Assembly (NCBI GenBank): GCA_023078555.1
Contig: CM041199.1
Span: forward strand, 4,593,315-4,657,314
Origin: Ulva prolifera
Lineage: Eukaryota > Chlorophyta > Ulvophyceae > Ulvales > Ulvaceae
Direction: 5' to 3'
Length of the DNA: 64,000 nt
The translations under genes and the position numbers were made by a program. Positions 12,401-23,144 of the stretch are shown piece by piece; the stretch's first letter is position 1, and each line of letters opens with the position of its first letter. The notes under the pieces were generated by a model, which saw nothing but the letters and a program-made list of their open reading frames with translations, did not search any database and was not told where the DNA came from.

Positions 12401-15400
12401 CCTGCGGCGGCACCTCCGAGGCTGCAGCATCTGCAGAGCCCGGCCGGGTCGCGGGCGATGACGGCCGCTGCGTGCTGCGCGCTGTGGAATCCGCGAGGCT
12501 GCCGGTGCCACCGGCGCTGCAGGGGAGGTGGTCCAGGAAGGCGCCGGAGAGGAAGGATATGGTGTCGAGGAGGTGGAGGACGACCGACTCGAGCATGAAG
12601 GCCGCGGCCGCCGCGGCTGGGAGTGTCGCGGTGAGATACTCCGCCACGGCCTCCTCCCCCGCGAGCGGCAGCGCTGGCGGAGGCTGCACAGTGCAGGGCG
12701 GTGCTGAGCGCACAGCCACGTACTGTAAGAAAATGATGGTATCGTCGATGCGGACAAGTTGGGCATCCTGGCCTTATCTGCCATTCTACGAGCAGTTAGT
12801 GCACAGAGTTTTACTCCAGCGTGGCATGCACGCTTGGCAGCATGCAGATTCCGCAGGGAGATTGACATACCTGCCGCGCTCGTACCTAGAAACAGCGGAA
12901 CATTCGTGCAGACTGCCACTGCACGACCTGGCGAACCAAATAGGAGACTCCTCCAACAGCAGGGTAGCTAGAAACCGTACCTCATACTTCTGGCCTTTCT
13001 TACTGCCTTTCCCCTTCAGCGACGCCAGCGGGTCCGGCACAACCGCCAGAGCGTCCACAGCACGCGGCACATCCGCCACAGCTGCACCCTCCTCCGCAGG
13101 TGCGTTCTCGGCCGACCCTGCGCAGCTCGCAGGCGTGGCCGGCTTGGAGCCCGACTCGTGCTTCCCGCCTGAGGCCGAAGATGTGCTGTGCGCGCTGCGG
13201 CCGTGCTGCTGCCGCAGCCTGCCGGACTTTGGCCGAGGGGTCGGCGGCGCGGAATCGGCGGCCGCCGGCGCGGCCGGCCGTAGCGGTGGCGGCATCAGGT
13301 GGCTTAGGTGTGCCGAAACCGCGTGCAGCAATCCGTGCCCGAGGCCACTGTTGCGCGCTGTGGCCATGATGGCTGCCCAGCGCCTCCTGGACATGGCCAT
13401 TGAGCATTGCATCCAACGAGCGCTGCCATGCATCATACGGTGCTCTCATTGTTGATGATTCGACATGCAATAAAGTGGCTCCCAATCCCACATCTATGCA
13501 TCAAGACTGGGTTCTGCGCGCCCCGCGCCATGCATATGCCTGCAGTATCAGCGCTAGACAACGCCTGCTAGCGCGAAAACAAAGTGTACAGGACTTTGCT
13601 GCATGCGGGAAAGTCGGAGCTCTGAATGTTCACGTGTTTGCGCGTGGGCATGGGTGGAAGTTGTACGTGCGATGAAGCTACGGCGCGTCACGGACGCACG
13701 TTGCTATGGCCGAGTGTGCGGGGTGCCTCCAGACGCTCGTCTGGAGCAAGCCCGGCGGTGCAGAGGCCGCCAACGCCTTGTTCGCAGCAACAGTCCAGGA
13801 ACTCCCAGTAGACGGCGGCGGTGGCAGCGGGGCCGCCCCACGCAACTCCGCCCCACGCACCCCTCGCTGCGCGGCAGCCGTCCGCCCCGGCGGGGTCACG
13901 AGGCCGCGGCCCCCCGGCACCTCAGCAGGCACGCCACACAGCGCATGCTGCTGCCCTGGTGAGAGCGCCGGCGGCAGCGAAGCGTGGCGTAGGCCGCTGT
14001 CGGGGTCAGAGGCGGCTGGACTCGCACGCGTCCCACCCGTCTGACTCAGAACGCTCGATGCCGTCTGCCCCCCCACGCCTCCCCGTGGTGCAACCGCGTG
14101 CTGCGCGTGCTGCGGCGCCCCCTCAGCGCTCTGCCCGGATCCACCCACAGCAGACACAGCGGTGGGGGATCCGGGAGTGGGGGGCTTGGGCTGTAGGGTG
14201 GGGGTTAGCGGGGGCCTGTGGAGGGGGCCCGCGGTGCTGTGCACCGGGCGGAGGCCCTGCAGGTGGCACGCGCTGCGCGGCCCGTGCTCTGCGTTGCCGT
14301 GCAGCAGCGTGACGCAGTCGAGCAGCAGCCAGCCGGCGGGTGGGAGGGAGGCGTGCGTGAAAGGCTCCTCCAGGCACAGCACCCACCTGCAGGGACCCAT
14401 GCAAGCTGCTGGCGCGACTGTTACAAGGATAGAGGCGGCAAGGCGGGGAGCACCACGAAACCAGAAAGCTGCTCGCGAGATTGCGTCCACGACAAGATGC
14501 ACGACCTGGAACTGGACCATCATAATGTGTTTAGACTTCTGGGGCTGCGAGCTGAGCGCCCATGTGCATAGACGGATTCAGATGGCATGAACGTGGCGGT
14601 GGCTCCAGCAGAAGTCTGGAACTTTTTAAAAGTAGCATCACTCACCTCAGGGTTGACATGCAGGCTCACCCGCCATATATACACTAGCCACACCTTCCCG
14701 CACGAGCCGCGGCCCACGTACCAATCACAGCTCCGGGCGTCTTTGGACGCCAGGCGGCGGGATAGGCCACACCATGGACATAGACAAGCATGCATCACGG
14801 ACCAGGCGCAGCCGAACGTGCACGTGCAGAGCTGGCTGAAAGCCATAGTACGTAGAGCGTCCCCGGAGCATGGATCCGCCAAGCACTACCAGGGAGCTGC
14901 TACCGCGTGCCGCAACGCCGTAGCAGCACCGGTAGCACGCAGCCAAGACTTGCACTACCGCCCATCATTGACAATCCACACAGCTCGACACAGACGAGTG
15001 CTGCAATGGTGGTTGTAGGGGCAGTACCGGTCACCATAGTCGTCTGCAGCAGAGGCCGCAGTCGCCGGCAGGGCTGCGCGGGCGCTGGCCGGGCGCGCGG
15101 GGCGGTCTGCAGGGGCGGGGGTGCCAGGGAACAGACGGCAGTTGAGGATGCCGGAGAGGGTGCCGTCGCTGCCGCGCTGGCCGGGCATGAGCATGCTGCA
15201 CACGCGCCACACGAGCGCTCAGCCGGCTGGCGATTAGACAGGCCACACGCCTGCTCAGCACGACGGCTAGGCTCGGGCGCGGGCGTACTGCTGACGGGCT
15301 TGGGCGTACTGCTGGAGTCGTGCGTGGCGCGAACAGCAATTAAGGGAATGGTGGACACTGGCGGGTGTGAATCGCCTCGATTGAATGGCCGCATTCGGAT

Positions 15401-17399
15401 CGCATCTAGCGCAGCGTGCCTGCAGCTCGCGCTTTGAGCACTCCTTCCGCAGCAGATGCACGAGCAAGGCGCGGACGCTGCAGCGTCGGAGCAGCGGTGG
15501 TCCAGGTGGACGAGTGTAAGGCCTTTGCAATGGGGTCGACCGCGGCCCCGCTCCACGCCAACACCTCGCACCTCGCCACAGTGCTGGCAAAGCGCCAGCA
15601 TAGTACAAACACAGCACACGAAGCAGAGATAGTGTGCAGCAAAATGTGGCCTGAATGCCACCTCCTGTGCCGGTTAGTCAAGGTAGCATCAACCCCATGA
15701 ACACGATTGTGAAACTACAGTCATGTTTCCATCACCCGGCCTTCGACAGCCCGGGCCAGTCCACTAGCTCCCCTGCCCGAAAACAGAGTGCATAATCTCA
15801 CCTTCTCATAACAAACCCACCTCAACGACGATACAGCCCAACCCCCCGTAATCATGTCCAGCAAGGAACACCGTGCAAGAGGTGGCAGGAACAGACTCGG
15901 TGCGTGTATGCATGGCATGCATGCATGCATGAGGGGCCACACCAGCAGAGGCTGAGGCGCTTGCGCATCAGGCGGTTGGCCTCGAGCAGGTGCGCCGCGA
16001 CGGTGCGGCCGCCGTGGCTGCCGAGGTCGAGCGCGTACGTGCCCGTCGTGTTGCCGACGGCAAACACGGCCGGCGACACCGCGGCGGCGGCGAGCGCGTC
16101 GCACAGCACACGCGCCATGCTCGGCTCCGACCACCGCAGCAGCAGCTGCGCGCAGTCCGGCGTGCGGTGCAGCAGCTGCACAGCAGCTGCCCAATGCATC
16201 CTGGAAATGGCACCCGCGCGGCGGCGATGCGCCGACTCTGGCAAATGCAGGGGCTGCTTGATTGCACAGGCTGCGCTCTGCAGCTCGAACTTGCACGCAA
16301 CGGTCCAGGAGCTAGCAAACGGGTATCAAGCGCACCGAGAGCCGTGGCGATGCGCGTTCAACAAAGCACGCATGAGCAGAGAGAGCCGGCATATGGCAGC
16401 ATGTCAGCAGCCGCACCGCCGTCGCCACCGCGTCCGCGTGCGGCCCGCAGTGGTGCCGGTGCAGGCCCCCCGCCATTGCCGCGCACTGCTCCGGCTGCAG
16501 CCACAGCGCGCGCGCCGCGGCCGCCGCGTACTCAAGCACCCACCCGCGGCTCGCCGCCGCGAGGTCCACCCGCCCCCACAGCGCCGCAAACCGGTCCGCG
16601 CGCAGAAGCGCCGCCGGCCGCGGCGCCGCCGGCACGCGCCGCTGGAAGGCGGGGATCACCCCAGGGTCCACCCGGGCATCTACCCCCCCTCCAGGTACAC
16701 CCGCCTGTGACGATCGCTGCGCCCCAGGCTTGGCCGCAGCTCTTGGCGCGGCCTTAGGGGGCACTGCCGTGAATAGCAGCGCCGTCTCATTGTCGGGGGA
16801 ACCGCCGGCCTCCGACAAACGCGCATCAGATCCTGGACGTGGGTTGTTTCGGCGGGCGGGTGCGCCCTCCGCGATGGCTGCCGCAGCGGCGCCGGGGGCG
16901 GACGCGATGCGAGTGTCCACAGGTCCGCCGCTGAGCGTACACTGCATTAGGTCCACGAGCTCAAGGGAGGGGCTGGAGAGGAGTGTTGCAAGCAGGGCGG
17001 ACGCGCCGGCGCCGGTGAGAGGGTTGGAGGTGATGACGAGGCGGCTGAGGTGGCGGTTGGCTGCGAGCCCGGCCGCGATGCGCACGGCGCCGGCGCACGA
17101 GATGCCATTGCTGGAGATGTCGAGGCTCTCGAGGGTGGTGTTGCCGGACAGCGCCTCCGCAATGGAGTCTGCGGCGGTCAGGCAGTGCAGGCCACTGTGT
17201 GACCTGCACACATGTTTTTGGTCGAATGATTGATTGCTTAAATACATTAATGAATGAATGAATGAGTAAATGGATGCATGAATGAATGAATGAATGCATG
17301 AATGAATGCATGAATGAAAGAAAGAAAGAAAGAAAGAAAGAAAGGAAGGAAGGAAGGAAGGAAGGAAGGAAGGAAGGAAGGAAGGAAGGAAGGAAGGAA

Positions 17400-17433
<34 letters not shown>

Positions 17434-19647
17434 ATGATTGAATGCATGAATGAACAAACGAAGAATGCGGTCTGTATGCCGTCTTAAGCACATGCCAGGT
17501 TGTGCGTAAACCAGGTTGTGTGCAAGCCCGAACGTGCCGATGCATGAAGTGAATGCGCTGCTGTCGCGCCGCGGCCTGCGCCTGGTGGGTGCAAGGACAC
17601 GCACAGGTTCAAGGTGCGCAGGCTGCAGTTCTCTCCCAGCCCACGACCAAGCGCAGCCAGCGCGGCGGCCGCGCGGCCGGCGCCGCGGCCGCCGAGCGTG
17701 CTCCACGAGAGGTCCAGGTGGCGCAGGTGCTGCATCAGCGGCAGGCCGGCGCCGGCCGCGGCGGCCGCGGCGGCCGCAGCGCCGCAGCCGCGCGCCTCCA
17801 ACACCTCCAGCTGCGCCATGTTGCCGGACATTGCGGTCAGCACCTCAGCCACGCCTTCGTCCCTGCGCTGTGCGCACGCTGTGTGCGTTCAACCAGCAAT
17901 GTCGCACACCACACGCAGGAGCCACCGCAAACCCGCCCATTGCACTGAGCTGCACGTGAGCTCCCGGGTCCCTGCTACAAAGCAGTGCCTGCGCTCTGGG
18001 AGCATGCATATCGCGCCGAGCATCCACCGGAATCCTCTAAATTTTGGAGAACATAGGTGACTGGATATCAGGGGCAGTGACTGCACCCGTGCACATCTGT
18101 GTCGCTGCCTTACATGAGCAAGGCGGATCGCAGTGCATGTCAAAGTATCGCTTCACGCACCCGAGCGGGTTCCCGCTGATGCACAGCCGCCGCAGGCTGC
18201 CTGCGAGGCCGCGGGCGGTGCGAAGCAGCGCCGCGGCGATGCGCGACGCCGACGGGGCGCTCAGCGCGTTGTGCGCGAGCGCCAGCTCAGCGAGGCGCGG
18301 CAGCGCGCGGCCGTGCAGCACGACGTCCAGCGCCGCGAGGCCGCTGTCGCCGATGCCGTTGTGGCTGAGGTCCAGCACCGCCACCCCCGCAAACGCATCA
18401 GGGTTCGCCGAGACTGTGTCCGCCAGGAGCACCGCGTGTCGATCTGACAGCGCCTGCACCACACGTATTGGAATCTGCAGAGCCACGCCGACCGATCGTC
18501 CTCTGAAGCAGCGTCTCTGCCTGCCGCCTGAAATCCAGAGAAACGACCACCAAACACCCCGTGTCCGGCAAGCACGGGCATACACATGATTCAGGGGCTA
18601 CAGCATGGTCGTCCCACCAGGGGAACTGCTCTCCCGACTAGCACACTCAGGCAGGTCGTGGACACGTCGCTCCAGCGGCACCGGCCACATGACGTTCCAT
18701 GCCGTGCGCTGAGCCAAGCAGAGCTTGCACCACCCCACCCACGCATGCATGTGTGATACGGCGCACCTGGGCACGCAGCACGAGTTCCGCGCTGTCCTGC
18801 GCGAGCCGCCGCAGCAGCCCTCGGGCCTCGCTCTGCAGCCGCCGCTCTGCATCCACCGTGATCAAGTGCCCCCGGCCGCGCCACTCCCGCAGCTCAAACT
18901 CTTCCTCGAGGGTCCGCACCGCCGCCTCCGGTGCGGCAGCCCACAGAGGCTGGGGCGGTGTGGCTATGGTGAGGCAGCCGCCGATGGGGCCGTCGGGGTG
19001 AGCTGGTGTGAGTCCCCGGCCGGCGTTGCGCCGCGCGAGGCCGCCAGGCCGCGCGGCGGGGAGCTTCTGGGCGAGCAGCGCAGTAGGGTTGCGGCAGTCA
19101 CCGACTGCCGTCCGCACCTGCACTGCCACCACGGCTCACTCTCTGTACAGCTGCCCTGAGGAAGCACTGTTTGCTTATGGCGTGAACAATGTCACACGTT
19201 CCTCTGCCCAACTGTTTGCCAGCATGTATTAATGCCTCGTGGAAGGACATTTCACGGCACGTGGCTGTGTGCCTCATCGCTGGATCATGCCAGGAAACAG
19301 AATGTGCTTTGGCGGCATGCCCCCCACACCACAGGCGCTCACCGCACGCCGAACAGGCAGCTCAAAATCGTCTGAGGCCTCCGCGGCGGTGTTCTTGCTC
19401 CCCATGAGGTGGGCCTCAGCGCCTGTTGCGGCCTGCGGCGGCGCGGTCGCGGCGCGCCACTCCAGGGCCGGAGCGGCGGGCGCCGCCGCGGCCTCGAAGA
19501 AGCGCTGCTCAGCGCGGGTGGAGAGCAGCTGGTGCACTGGGGGCAGCGCGGCGGCGGCGTCCGCCGCCTCCTGCCACGCCGCCACTGTGCCGCCGGGGTC
19601 CGCCCAGGAGGGGTGCTCCTCCCAGAGGCGCCGCGCGGGGGCAGCAC
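5376..19647 (-). CDS. giant LRR / cyclic-nucleotide-binding-like / IQ-motif protein, partial at 5' end
   Basis: A single - strand gene rebuilt from exons whose phases match. In order: 19647-19343, 19117-18767, 18453-18161, 17862-17605, 17203-16417, 16175-15943, one or two unresolved exons in 15.6-15.0 kb, 14386-13700, 13347-12981, 12722-12197, 12011-11805, 11233-10926, 10275-10105, 9918-9789, 9548-9340, 9153-8326, 7939-7685, 7274-6981, 6488-6317 and 6148-5376 (stop). These sum to about 7.15 kb of coding sequence, or roughly 2,400 residues. Modules from the N-terminus: unknown region, at least nine LRRs, Pro/Ser-rich linkers, a split cNMP-binding-like fold, helical regions, an IQ motif and a basic helical tail. 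The first exon listed begins mid-codon after an acceptor, so further 5' exons exist. The modules suggest a scaffold or signalling protein, possibly ciliary (inference). The nearest named family is unknown to me. Confidence 0.75.
6981..7939 (-). CDS. LRR gene: IQ motif exon and following exon
   Basis: Exon 7939-7685 (85 codons) opens with an IQ motif, VTLQRGFRRLRQR, fitting the IQxxxRxxxxR pattern of calmodulin-binding helices. Basic helices follow (RRWERRFARFLTAEQARLV). It ends at CAG, with a GC donor (GCACGC) in place of GT. Exon 7274-6981 follows in phase 0 with ALEEEAVSTADTIAKLVVSRR and a Gly-rich patch, and ends at a GTGCGT donor. An IQ motif suggests calmodulin or EF-hand regulation. Confidence 0.7.
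7275..7684 (-). other. GC-AG intron in the LRR gene
   Basis: The exon with the IQ motif ends CAG and the next bases are GCACGC, with the acceptor GGTGCAG at 7275. No GT donor in the right phase lies nearby, and joining at GC preserves phase 0. The same CAG/GCACGC junction occurs in the unrelated CYP97A gene. Confidence 0.6.
8326..10275 (-). CDS. LRR gene: exons between cNMP-like fold and IQ motif
   Basis: Exons 10275-10105, 9918-9789, 9548-9340 and 9153-8326 join in phase. The second has a Lys-rich GGKGGSEGAKKRGKG patch. The third has two Cys pairs around CPAAQDMLAQLRGHCARC. The last (276 codons) is the largest ordered-looking block: helical RDFLELSAAHRWPQPLR, then a segment with HRCIDPYRGSGTRLALPLRD, then LDALRHLDWHAFLDAHELLLQL, then an Ala-rich coiled-coil region (KAAETRIAAAVAEARRAAQQ) ending in VELELLSFTDEE. 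No named domain is recognised. Confidence 0.65.
10413..10490 (+). repeat. R1 dispersed repeat, copy 2
   Basis: GTTACAAGGACAATGCAAG core with GGCAGGTAGCACCGCAAG and an AACCAGGGGAACCGCA tail. It lies antisense inside an intron of the LRR gene (between 10926 and 10275). The tail variant matches the copies at 45.05 and 55.06 kb. Confidence 0.75.
10926..12011 (-). CDS. LRR gene: split cyclic-nucleotide-binding-like domain (12011-11805 + 11233-10926)
   Basis: The first exon gives TTELDVAAGDTVVTAGL followed by TEVFVVLHGHGAVR, the usual beta-roll opening of a cNMP-binding domain (preferred-position hydrophobics, a Gly-Asp turn, a 'V/I-x-G' after the strand). The second exon supplies GDVIGDLAALL, in the position of the phosphate-binding-cassette FGELALL, and closes with AVSLHAVTPMRLLCCSVGQ, the usual final strands. 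Between them lies an insertion of about 55 residues rich in Ala/Ser/Arg. The Glu and downstream Arg of the cassette that contact the nucleotide are not evident, so it may be structural rather than ligand-binding. Confidence 0.65.
12197..14386 (-). CDS. LRR gene: low-complexity middle (14386-13700, 13347-12981, 12722-12197)
   Basis: Three exons joined in consistent phase. The first starts with a short ordered segment (EEPFTHASLPPAGWLLLDC) and runs into about 180 Pro/Ser/Gly/Ala-rich residues, probably disordered. The second ends in a Lys-rich SLKGKGSKKGQKYE motif. The third contains a helical stretch with ESVVLHLLDTISFLSGAFL, another disordered linker and a helix (ANRVVMVEVVKRLLGDARE) leading straight into the cNMP-like fold. 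Donors are GTGCGT, GTACGG and GTGGGT. Confidence 0.65.
14419..14485 (+). repeat. R1 dispersed repeat, copy 3 (diverged)
   Basis: TTACAAGGATAGAGGCGGCA followed by AGGCGGGGAGCACCACGAA. It lies antisense in the intron just upstream of the 14386-13700 exon of the LRR gene. Confidence 0.6.
15000..15620 (-). CDS. LRR gene: unresolved exon(s)
   Basis: The flanking exons demand at least one exon here that starts in phase 2 and ends in phase 2. Candidate coding includes an LRR-like GLTLVHLDH segment near 15.52 kb, and a GC-rich open block at 15.04-15.22 kb whose donor (GTGACC) has the needed phase only in an Arg/Pro-rich frame. I could not fix the boundaries. Confidence 0.35.
15943..18453 (-). CDS. 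LRR gene: leucine-rich repeat block
   Basis: Exons 18453-18161, 17862-17605, 17203-16417 and 16175-15943 encode at least nine repeats of the ribonuclease-inhibitor type. Clear cores are VLDLSHNGIGDSG, LAELALAHNAL, LRRLCISGNPLG, LEVLEARGCG, LRHLDLSWSTLGGRG, LRTLNLSHSGL, LESLDISSNGISCAG, LSRLVITSNPLTGAG and LELVDLMQCTL. The LNL core of one repeat is split across an intron and is restored exactly by joining phase 2 to phase 1. The third exon continues into an Ala/Pro-rich spacer and a further helical stretch. Such blocks bind proteins, and partners cannot be inferred. Confidence 0.85.
17250..17460. repeat. compound tetranucleotide microsatellite
   Basis: (GAAT)n, then (GAAA)n, (GGAA)n and (GAAA)n again, a nearly pure purine strand for over 120 bases. 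It sits inside the 401-base intron 17204-17604 of the LRR gene, which has it as a polypyrimidine stretch upstream of the acceptor. Frames through it give Phe/Leu/Ser-rich translations that are artefacts. Confidence 0.95.
18767..19647 (-). CDS. LRR gene: N-terminal region exons (19647-19343, 19117-18767)
   Basis: Two exons joined in phase 0. The first carries an amphipathic Trp/Ala-rich stretch (RRLWEEHPSWADPGG, then AEQRFFEAA). The second holds a helical segment (RTLEEEFELREWRGRGH, then AERRLQSEARGLLRRLAQD) likely to form a coiled coil. No catalogued domain is recognised. The donor after RRA is GTGAGC, one of the few exceptions to the GTGCG pattern in this gene. Confidence 0.6.
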
Positions 19648-19699
19648 CTGCAGTGCCATGGCAAACTTTCACTTGTTGATGAGCTATTGTGCAGGGCTA

Positions 19700-20200
19700 T
19701 CAGGCCGGCATGTGGGAAACATAACGCCTAATGAGACTGAGACAAGCGTGTTATCCCCTGTGCTGTATATGGTGTCAGATGGCCACCCCCCAGCAGGGCC
19801 CGAAGGGAGCAAACATTTGGCATATCTGGGGCACGTCTCATTGAGAGAATGTCCCAAACCGTCGACCTGTCAATGTCCTAATGACTTCATTTAGCAAGGT
19901 TCACTTGGTGCATTTCCTGCGGTCATATCCATGGACGGTGCATCGTCATGAAAACAGCCATCTGCAGTCTGATGCCAGAGAGCAGTTTGAAGTGGCAGTC
20001 TTCAGAGCGCAGGAGGTGATGTACTTGCTTTGAAGCTGCTTTGAAGCTTCTCAAGGCTGCTCAGGGCTAGCTGCTCTGGCTGCTCTGCCATGGGGCGTTC
20101 CAGGTGTGGAAGAATGGCTTGATGTGAACAAGTGTGCGTGAAAGTGCAGCACGACACCCAGTCAGACGCGTCCCTACAGCTGGAGCTTTGACAGGGCAAA
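19700..20200. other. no gene seen
   Basis: About 500 bases of lower-GC sequence between the first identified exon of the LRR gene and the orphan ORF. I see no domain or RNA gene. It would be an intron if the orphan ORF belongs to the LRR gene. Confidence 0.4.
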
Positions 20201-20201
20201 G

Positions 20202-21248
20202 TCATACAGAGCGCGTCCAGGCAGAGCCTGCTTGGCGTCCAGTCAGAGATGTCGGGTATGACTTTGCGGTACATGCTGGCGGAGAACGTGCAAGGTCATG
20301 AAGATGCCACGGCGCTTGTGCAATACTGGGCCAAATCGGAATGGTGGAGACTAGGCACGATAGAGACATGAGAAATACCTGATGCAGGCACTGTTGTGGG
20401 AAACACCTCAAGGTGATATGGCCATGTCCAGCCATGTCCTTCCAGCATGCCATGATCACTCGGTCCTCAATGGCAAAGCATATACGTGCATACAGAGCTG
20501 ATTGGTTCTTCAGTGCCACCTGCGACTGTGGGACCAGGGAACATGGGCCTACGGTATTGAACGGTTGAGAGAGTGCACCTGCGGCATGCTCCAAAAACCG
20601 AAACTCTCTCTTGACACGAGCTGCATGGACCCTCAGTTGTGATGCTACAGTACTACTCCGATGTTTTTGGCCTGCTCCACCTGCTGAATTGGCGACATCC
20701 AGCGCAAGAACGCTTAATGGACCATTCTTGTCCCGATTCGGAGCAAACTGCGGCACAGCTGGGATGCAGCCATCGAAGGAAATGGGTCCGCATGCGGAGG
20801 CTATGGAGTCGGTTTCGGTCAACAGCAGTGACGGTGTTGGGGTGCTGCAACGCTCCGTGTCAGGCTGCCTGAGTTTCCTAGATGAGGATGTCGACCGTTT
20901 GGTCTGGGCAGCGTGCCGCAGCTGCAAAGCGACTGCAGAGCGTGCAGAATTTGTTATGGCTGCTTTCAGTTCGGGCTCAGATACCTGAGGTCCCTTCGCA
21001 CGTACTGTCGTCAACATAGATGCGAGTTCAAGAGTTCCGTTGCGAGCAGGGCCTTGATCTCGGCCAGCATCACTGACTGATGCATCCTTCAACCATTGCA
21101 GCTTCCGCCTACATGTGAGTTTGGTTTGGTGTTCTGTGGGCGCGCAATGGTGAGGACACACTGGCATTTGTGGCAACGAGCATGTCTTTCCCATGCGATC
21201 AGTACTGCACACACACCGTCCAGCTGCAGTCTCATAGCTGCTCTTCAT
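20202..21248 (-). CDS. orphan 348-codon ORF, possible 5' exon of the LRR gene
   Basis: An uninterrupted - strand frame starts at ATG 21248-21246, with an in-frame stop (TAA) three codons upstream. At this moderate GC content such a length is unlikely by chance. The translation is Ser/Ala/Thr-rich with an early Cys/His cluster (QMPVCPHHCAPTEH), a basic Ser stretch (TKRSTSSSRKLR) and no recognised domain. A possible donor (CAG/GTATTT) near 20.37 kb would let its first 290 codons splice toward the LRR gene on the same strand. Composition is unlike the GC-rich exons nearby, so it may instead be a separate or decayed gene. Confidence 0.35.
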   Translation of the reverse strand: MKSSYETAAGRCVCSTDRMGKTCSLPQMPVCPHHCAPTEHQTKLTCRRKLQWLKDASVSDAGRDQGPARNGTLELASMLTTVRAKGPQVSEPELKAAITNSARSAVALQLRHAAQTKRSTSSSRKLRQPDTERCSTPTPSLLLTETDSIASACGPISFDGCIPAVPQFAPNRDKNGPLSVLALDVANSAGGAGQKHRSSTVASQLRVHAARVKREFRFLEHAAGALSQPFNTVGPCSLVPQSQVALKNQSALYARICFAIEDRVIMACWKDMAGHGHITLRCFPQQCLHQVFLMSLSCLVSTIPIWPSIAQAPWHLHDLARSPPACTAKSYPTSLTGRQAGSAWTRSV

Positions 21249-21259
21249 TGTGGCTTACA

Positions 21260-23140
21260 TGCAAAGTCTCCGCTTCGAACAGTACATGTCAACGCGGGTG
21301 CAGAACGGCCCGGTGTGATGGGCGTTTGCCATCAGCAGGTGCGGTGCGCTCTTTGCGCACGACAACTACCTCATGACAGACACACATAGCTCAGTTGACT
21401 GAAAGCGTCATTTGGTTGTTGCGGCTGGTCGCAACTGCGTGTGGCTGCATCATACACAGCAGCGGGCTCACACCAAGCCGGACAGTGACTCCTGCATCAA
21501 CGACACAGCGCCCCTTGTCGCAACCATGTACCTGGCCGCACCGCAGGCGATCGATGATTTGCCACACGTACAATTGCGGTGCGAACACTAGAGGAGCACA
21601 GCAAGTTTGGCCATGACAGAGTCCCGTTACCGAGAACTCTGCGATCACAGAGGCACTTCAGGTAGGCCAACGCATGGACACAAATCAACGGCGCACGGCT
21701 GTGCAAGTGCAAGCAACGAAGGCCAACGAACAGCTCGATGCACAACTCTCCGTCACATGTACGTGCATGAAGTTGCTGTCAGCAATCACTCCCCTCCTCA
21801 TGTTACACAAAGCTGTTGCCAGATAATTGTGGAACAGCACACGCCTCACGACGCCACCAGCATCCATCCCGGCGTTTGTCCGAACTTACGGACGCATGCA
21901 GAGGAGATCAGCAAATCCTCTGCCTTAACAAACTCGCCAAGTCCACCAGAAACGCGAGCTCCATGGTCCGTCCACAGCGGCGGTGGACCGCATGCTCCTG
22001 CGCCATCCCCTCCCAAACACATACGCTGCAAAAGCATCAGGGCGCCCAAGCCGCCCGCACCCCACACGCACGGCTGCCAAAACCAACCGCACGCACCAGA
22101 TACGAGTGGCGGACTTTGAGCCTGCTCGATAAAAACAAAGAAACCATTGCATCCACGCGCCATATTCACGCAATGGAGGACAGAAAAGAGGGGTTGTTGG
22201 TGGCTACATGAGCCACGTCGGGGCAAGCGGGCCGGCCTCGGCCATCCCGCCGCCAGCGCAGCCCACGACCAACACAAGCTCGCCACAGGACACAAAGCCC
22301 TGCCGCTATTCCGGCCTGCAGCCAATTATGAATGAAAAGCCCGAAACCGGGCCGGAGCACCCCCCTGCGGGTGGGGCTCCCGCGGCAACTGCCGCTGGGT
22401 CGATGCCGCCACCTCACAGCCACAGGCGCAGGGTGCGGCGCGCCACCCCACCGCGCCAAAAAGCAGTCACGCGCAACGCGCTCCGCCACCCCCGCCTATA
22501 GATCCCTCCCCTCTCGCAGCACGGCGAGATCCAGGGCGGCTGTAATCGAAGCGTGAACGCGTATGGATCACGTGCATGCACCGCCCCATCTACACGGCTC
22601 CACTGCTAACGCACCGCAAGACCGCTGCTGTTAAGGCACCGGAGACGGCGCTGCGGGCTACAAATCCGCCCAGCGCACCCGCGGCGGGTATGTTTGTGAA
22701 GGTGCCCCATGTGACAGCGGGCACAGCCGATCGCGTGGCGGCCCGAGGCATGGCAGCCATCAATCGTGAGTGGGCGCTCCCCGTGGGCTCAAAGGATATT
22801 TCCTACTAATGATGTGCCCCCGGGTATGCACCTCGATCATCTCAACAACGAACTCCTGGCACGACACGTCGGCCACATCATGGTTGTGTTCTGGGCGTTG
22901 AAGGCCCTTAGTGTCCGGTCATCACCCCGAAGCATAGCGACCACATCTGAAACACATGCGACACTGTCTCGAGGTGCCGACGACCGCCCCATCCTACCGC
23001 TCGCTCGCGACGGCAGCCAGACGGGCGCCCACAGGGGCGGGCGGCCACAGGCGGGCGCTGAAGCACCGTCCTCCCGGAGGAGCGGTTGCAAATCCCCCAC
23101 GTCACCGGCGGGGCAGCGCCTGCTGAGCATCGCAGCGGCT
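21260..23140. other. gene-poor spacer
   Basis: No gene is convincing. Short ORFs on both strands lack domains. A GC-rich patch at 22.2-22.55 kb and a block at 22.8-23.1 kb are open in several frames. The right part is the 3' flank of the - strand gene that stops at 23145. Confidence 0.4.
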
Positions 23141-23144
23141 GCGG

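Noticed and set aside
12283-13455. 390-codon ORF on the + strand
   Set aside because: It is antisense to the 13347-12981 and 12722-12197 exons of the LRR gene. Very GC-rich exons leave opposite-strand frames open; no domain or splice support.
16312-17706. 464-codon - strand ORF with long Phe/Leu/Ser/Pro runs
   Set aside because: Its first part is the tetranucleotide microsatellite in the intron; only the part from 17203 on is a real exon.
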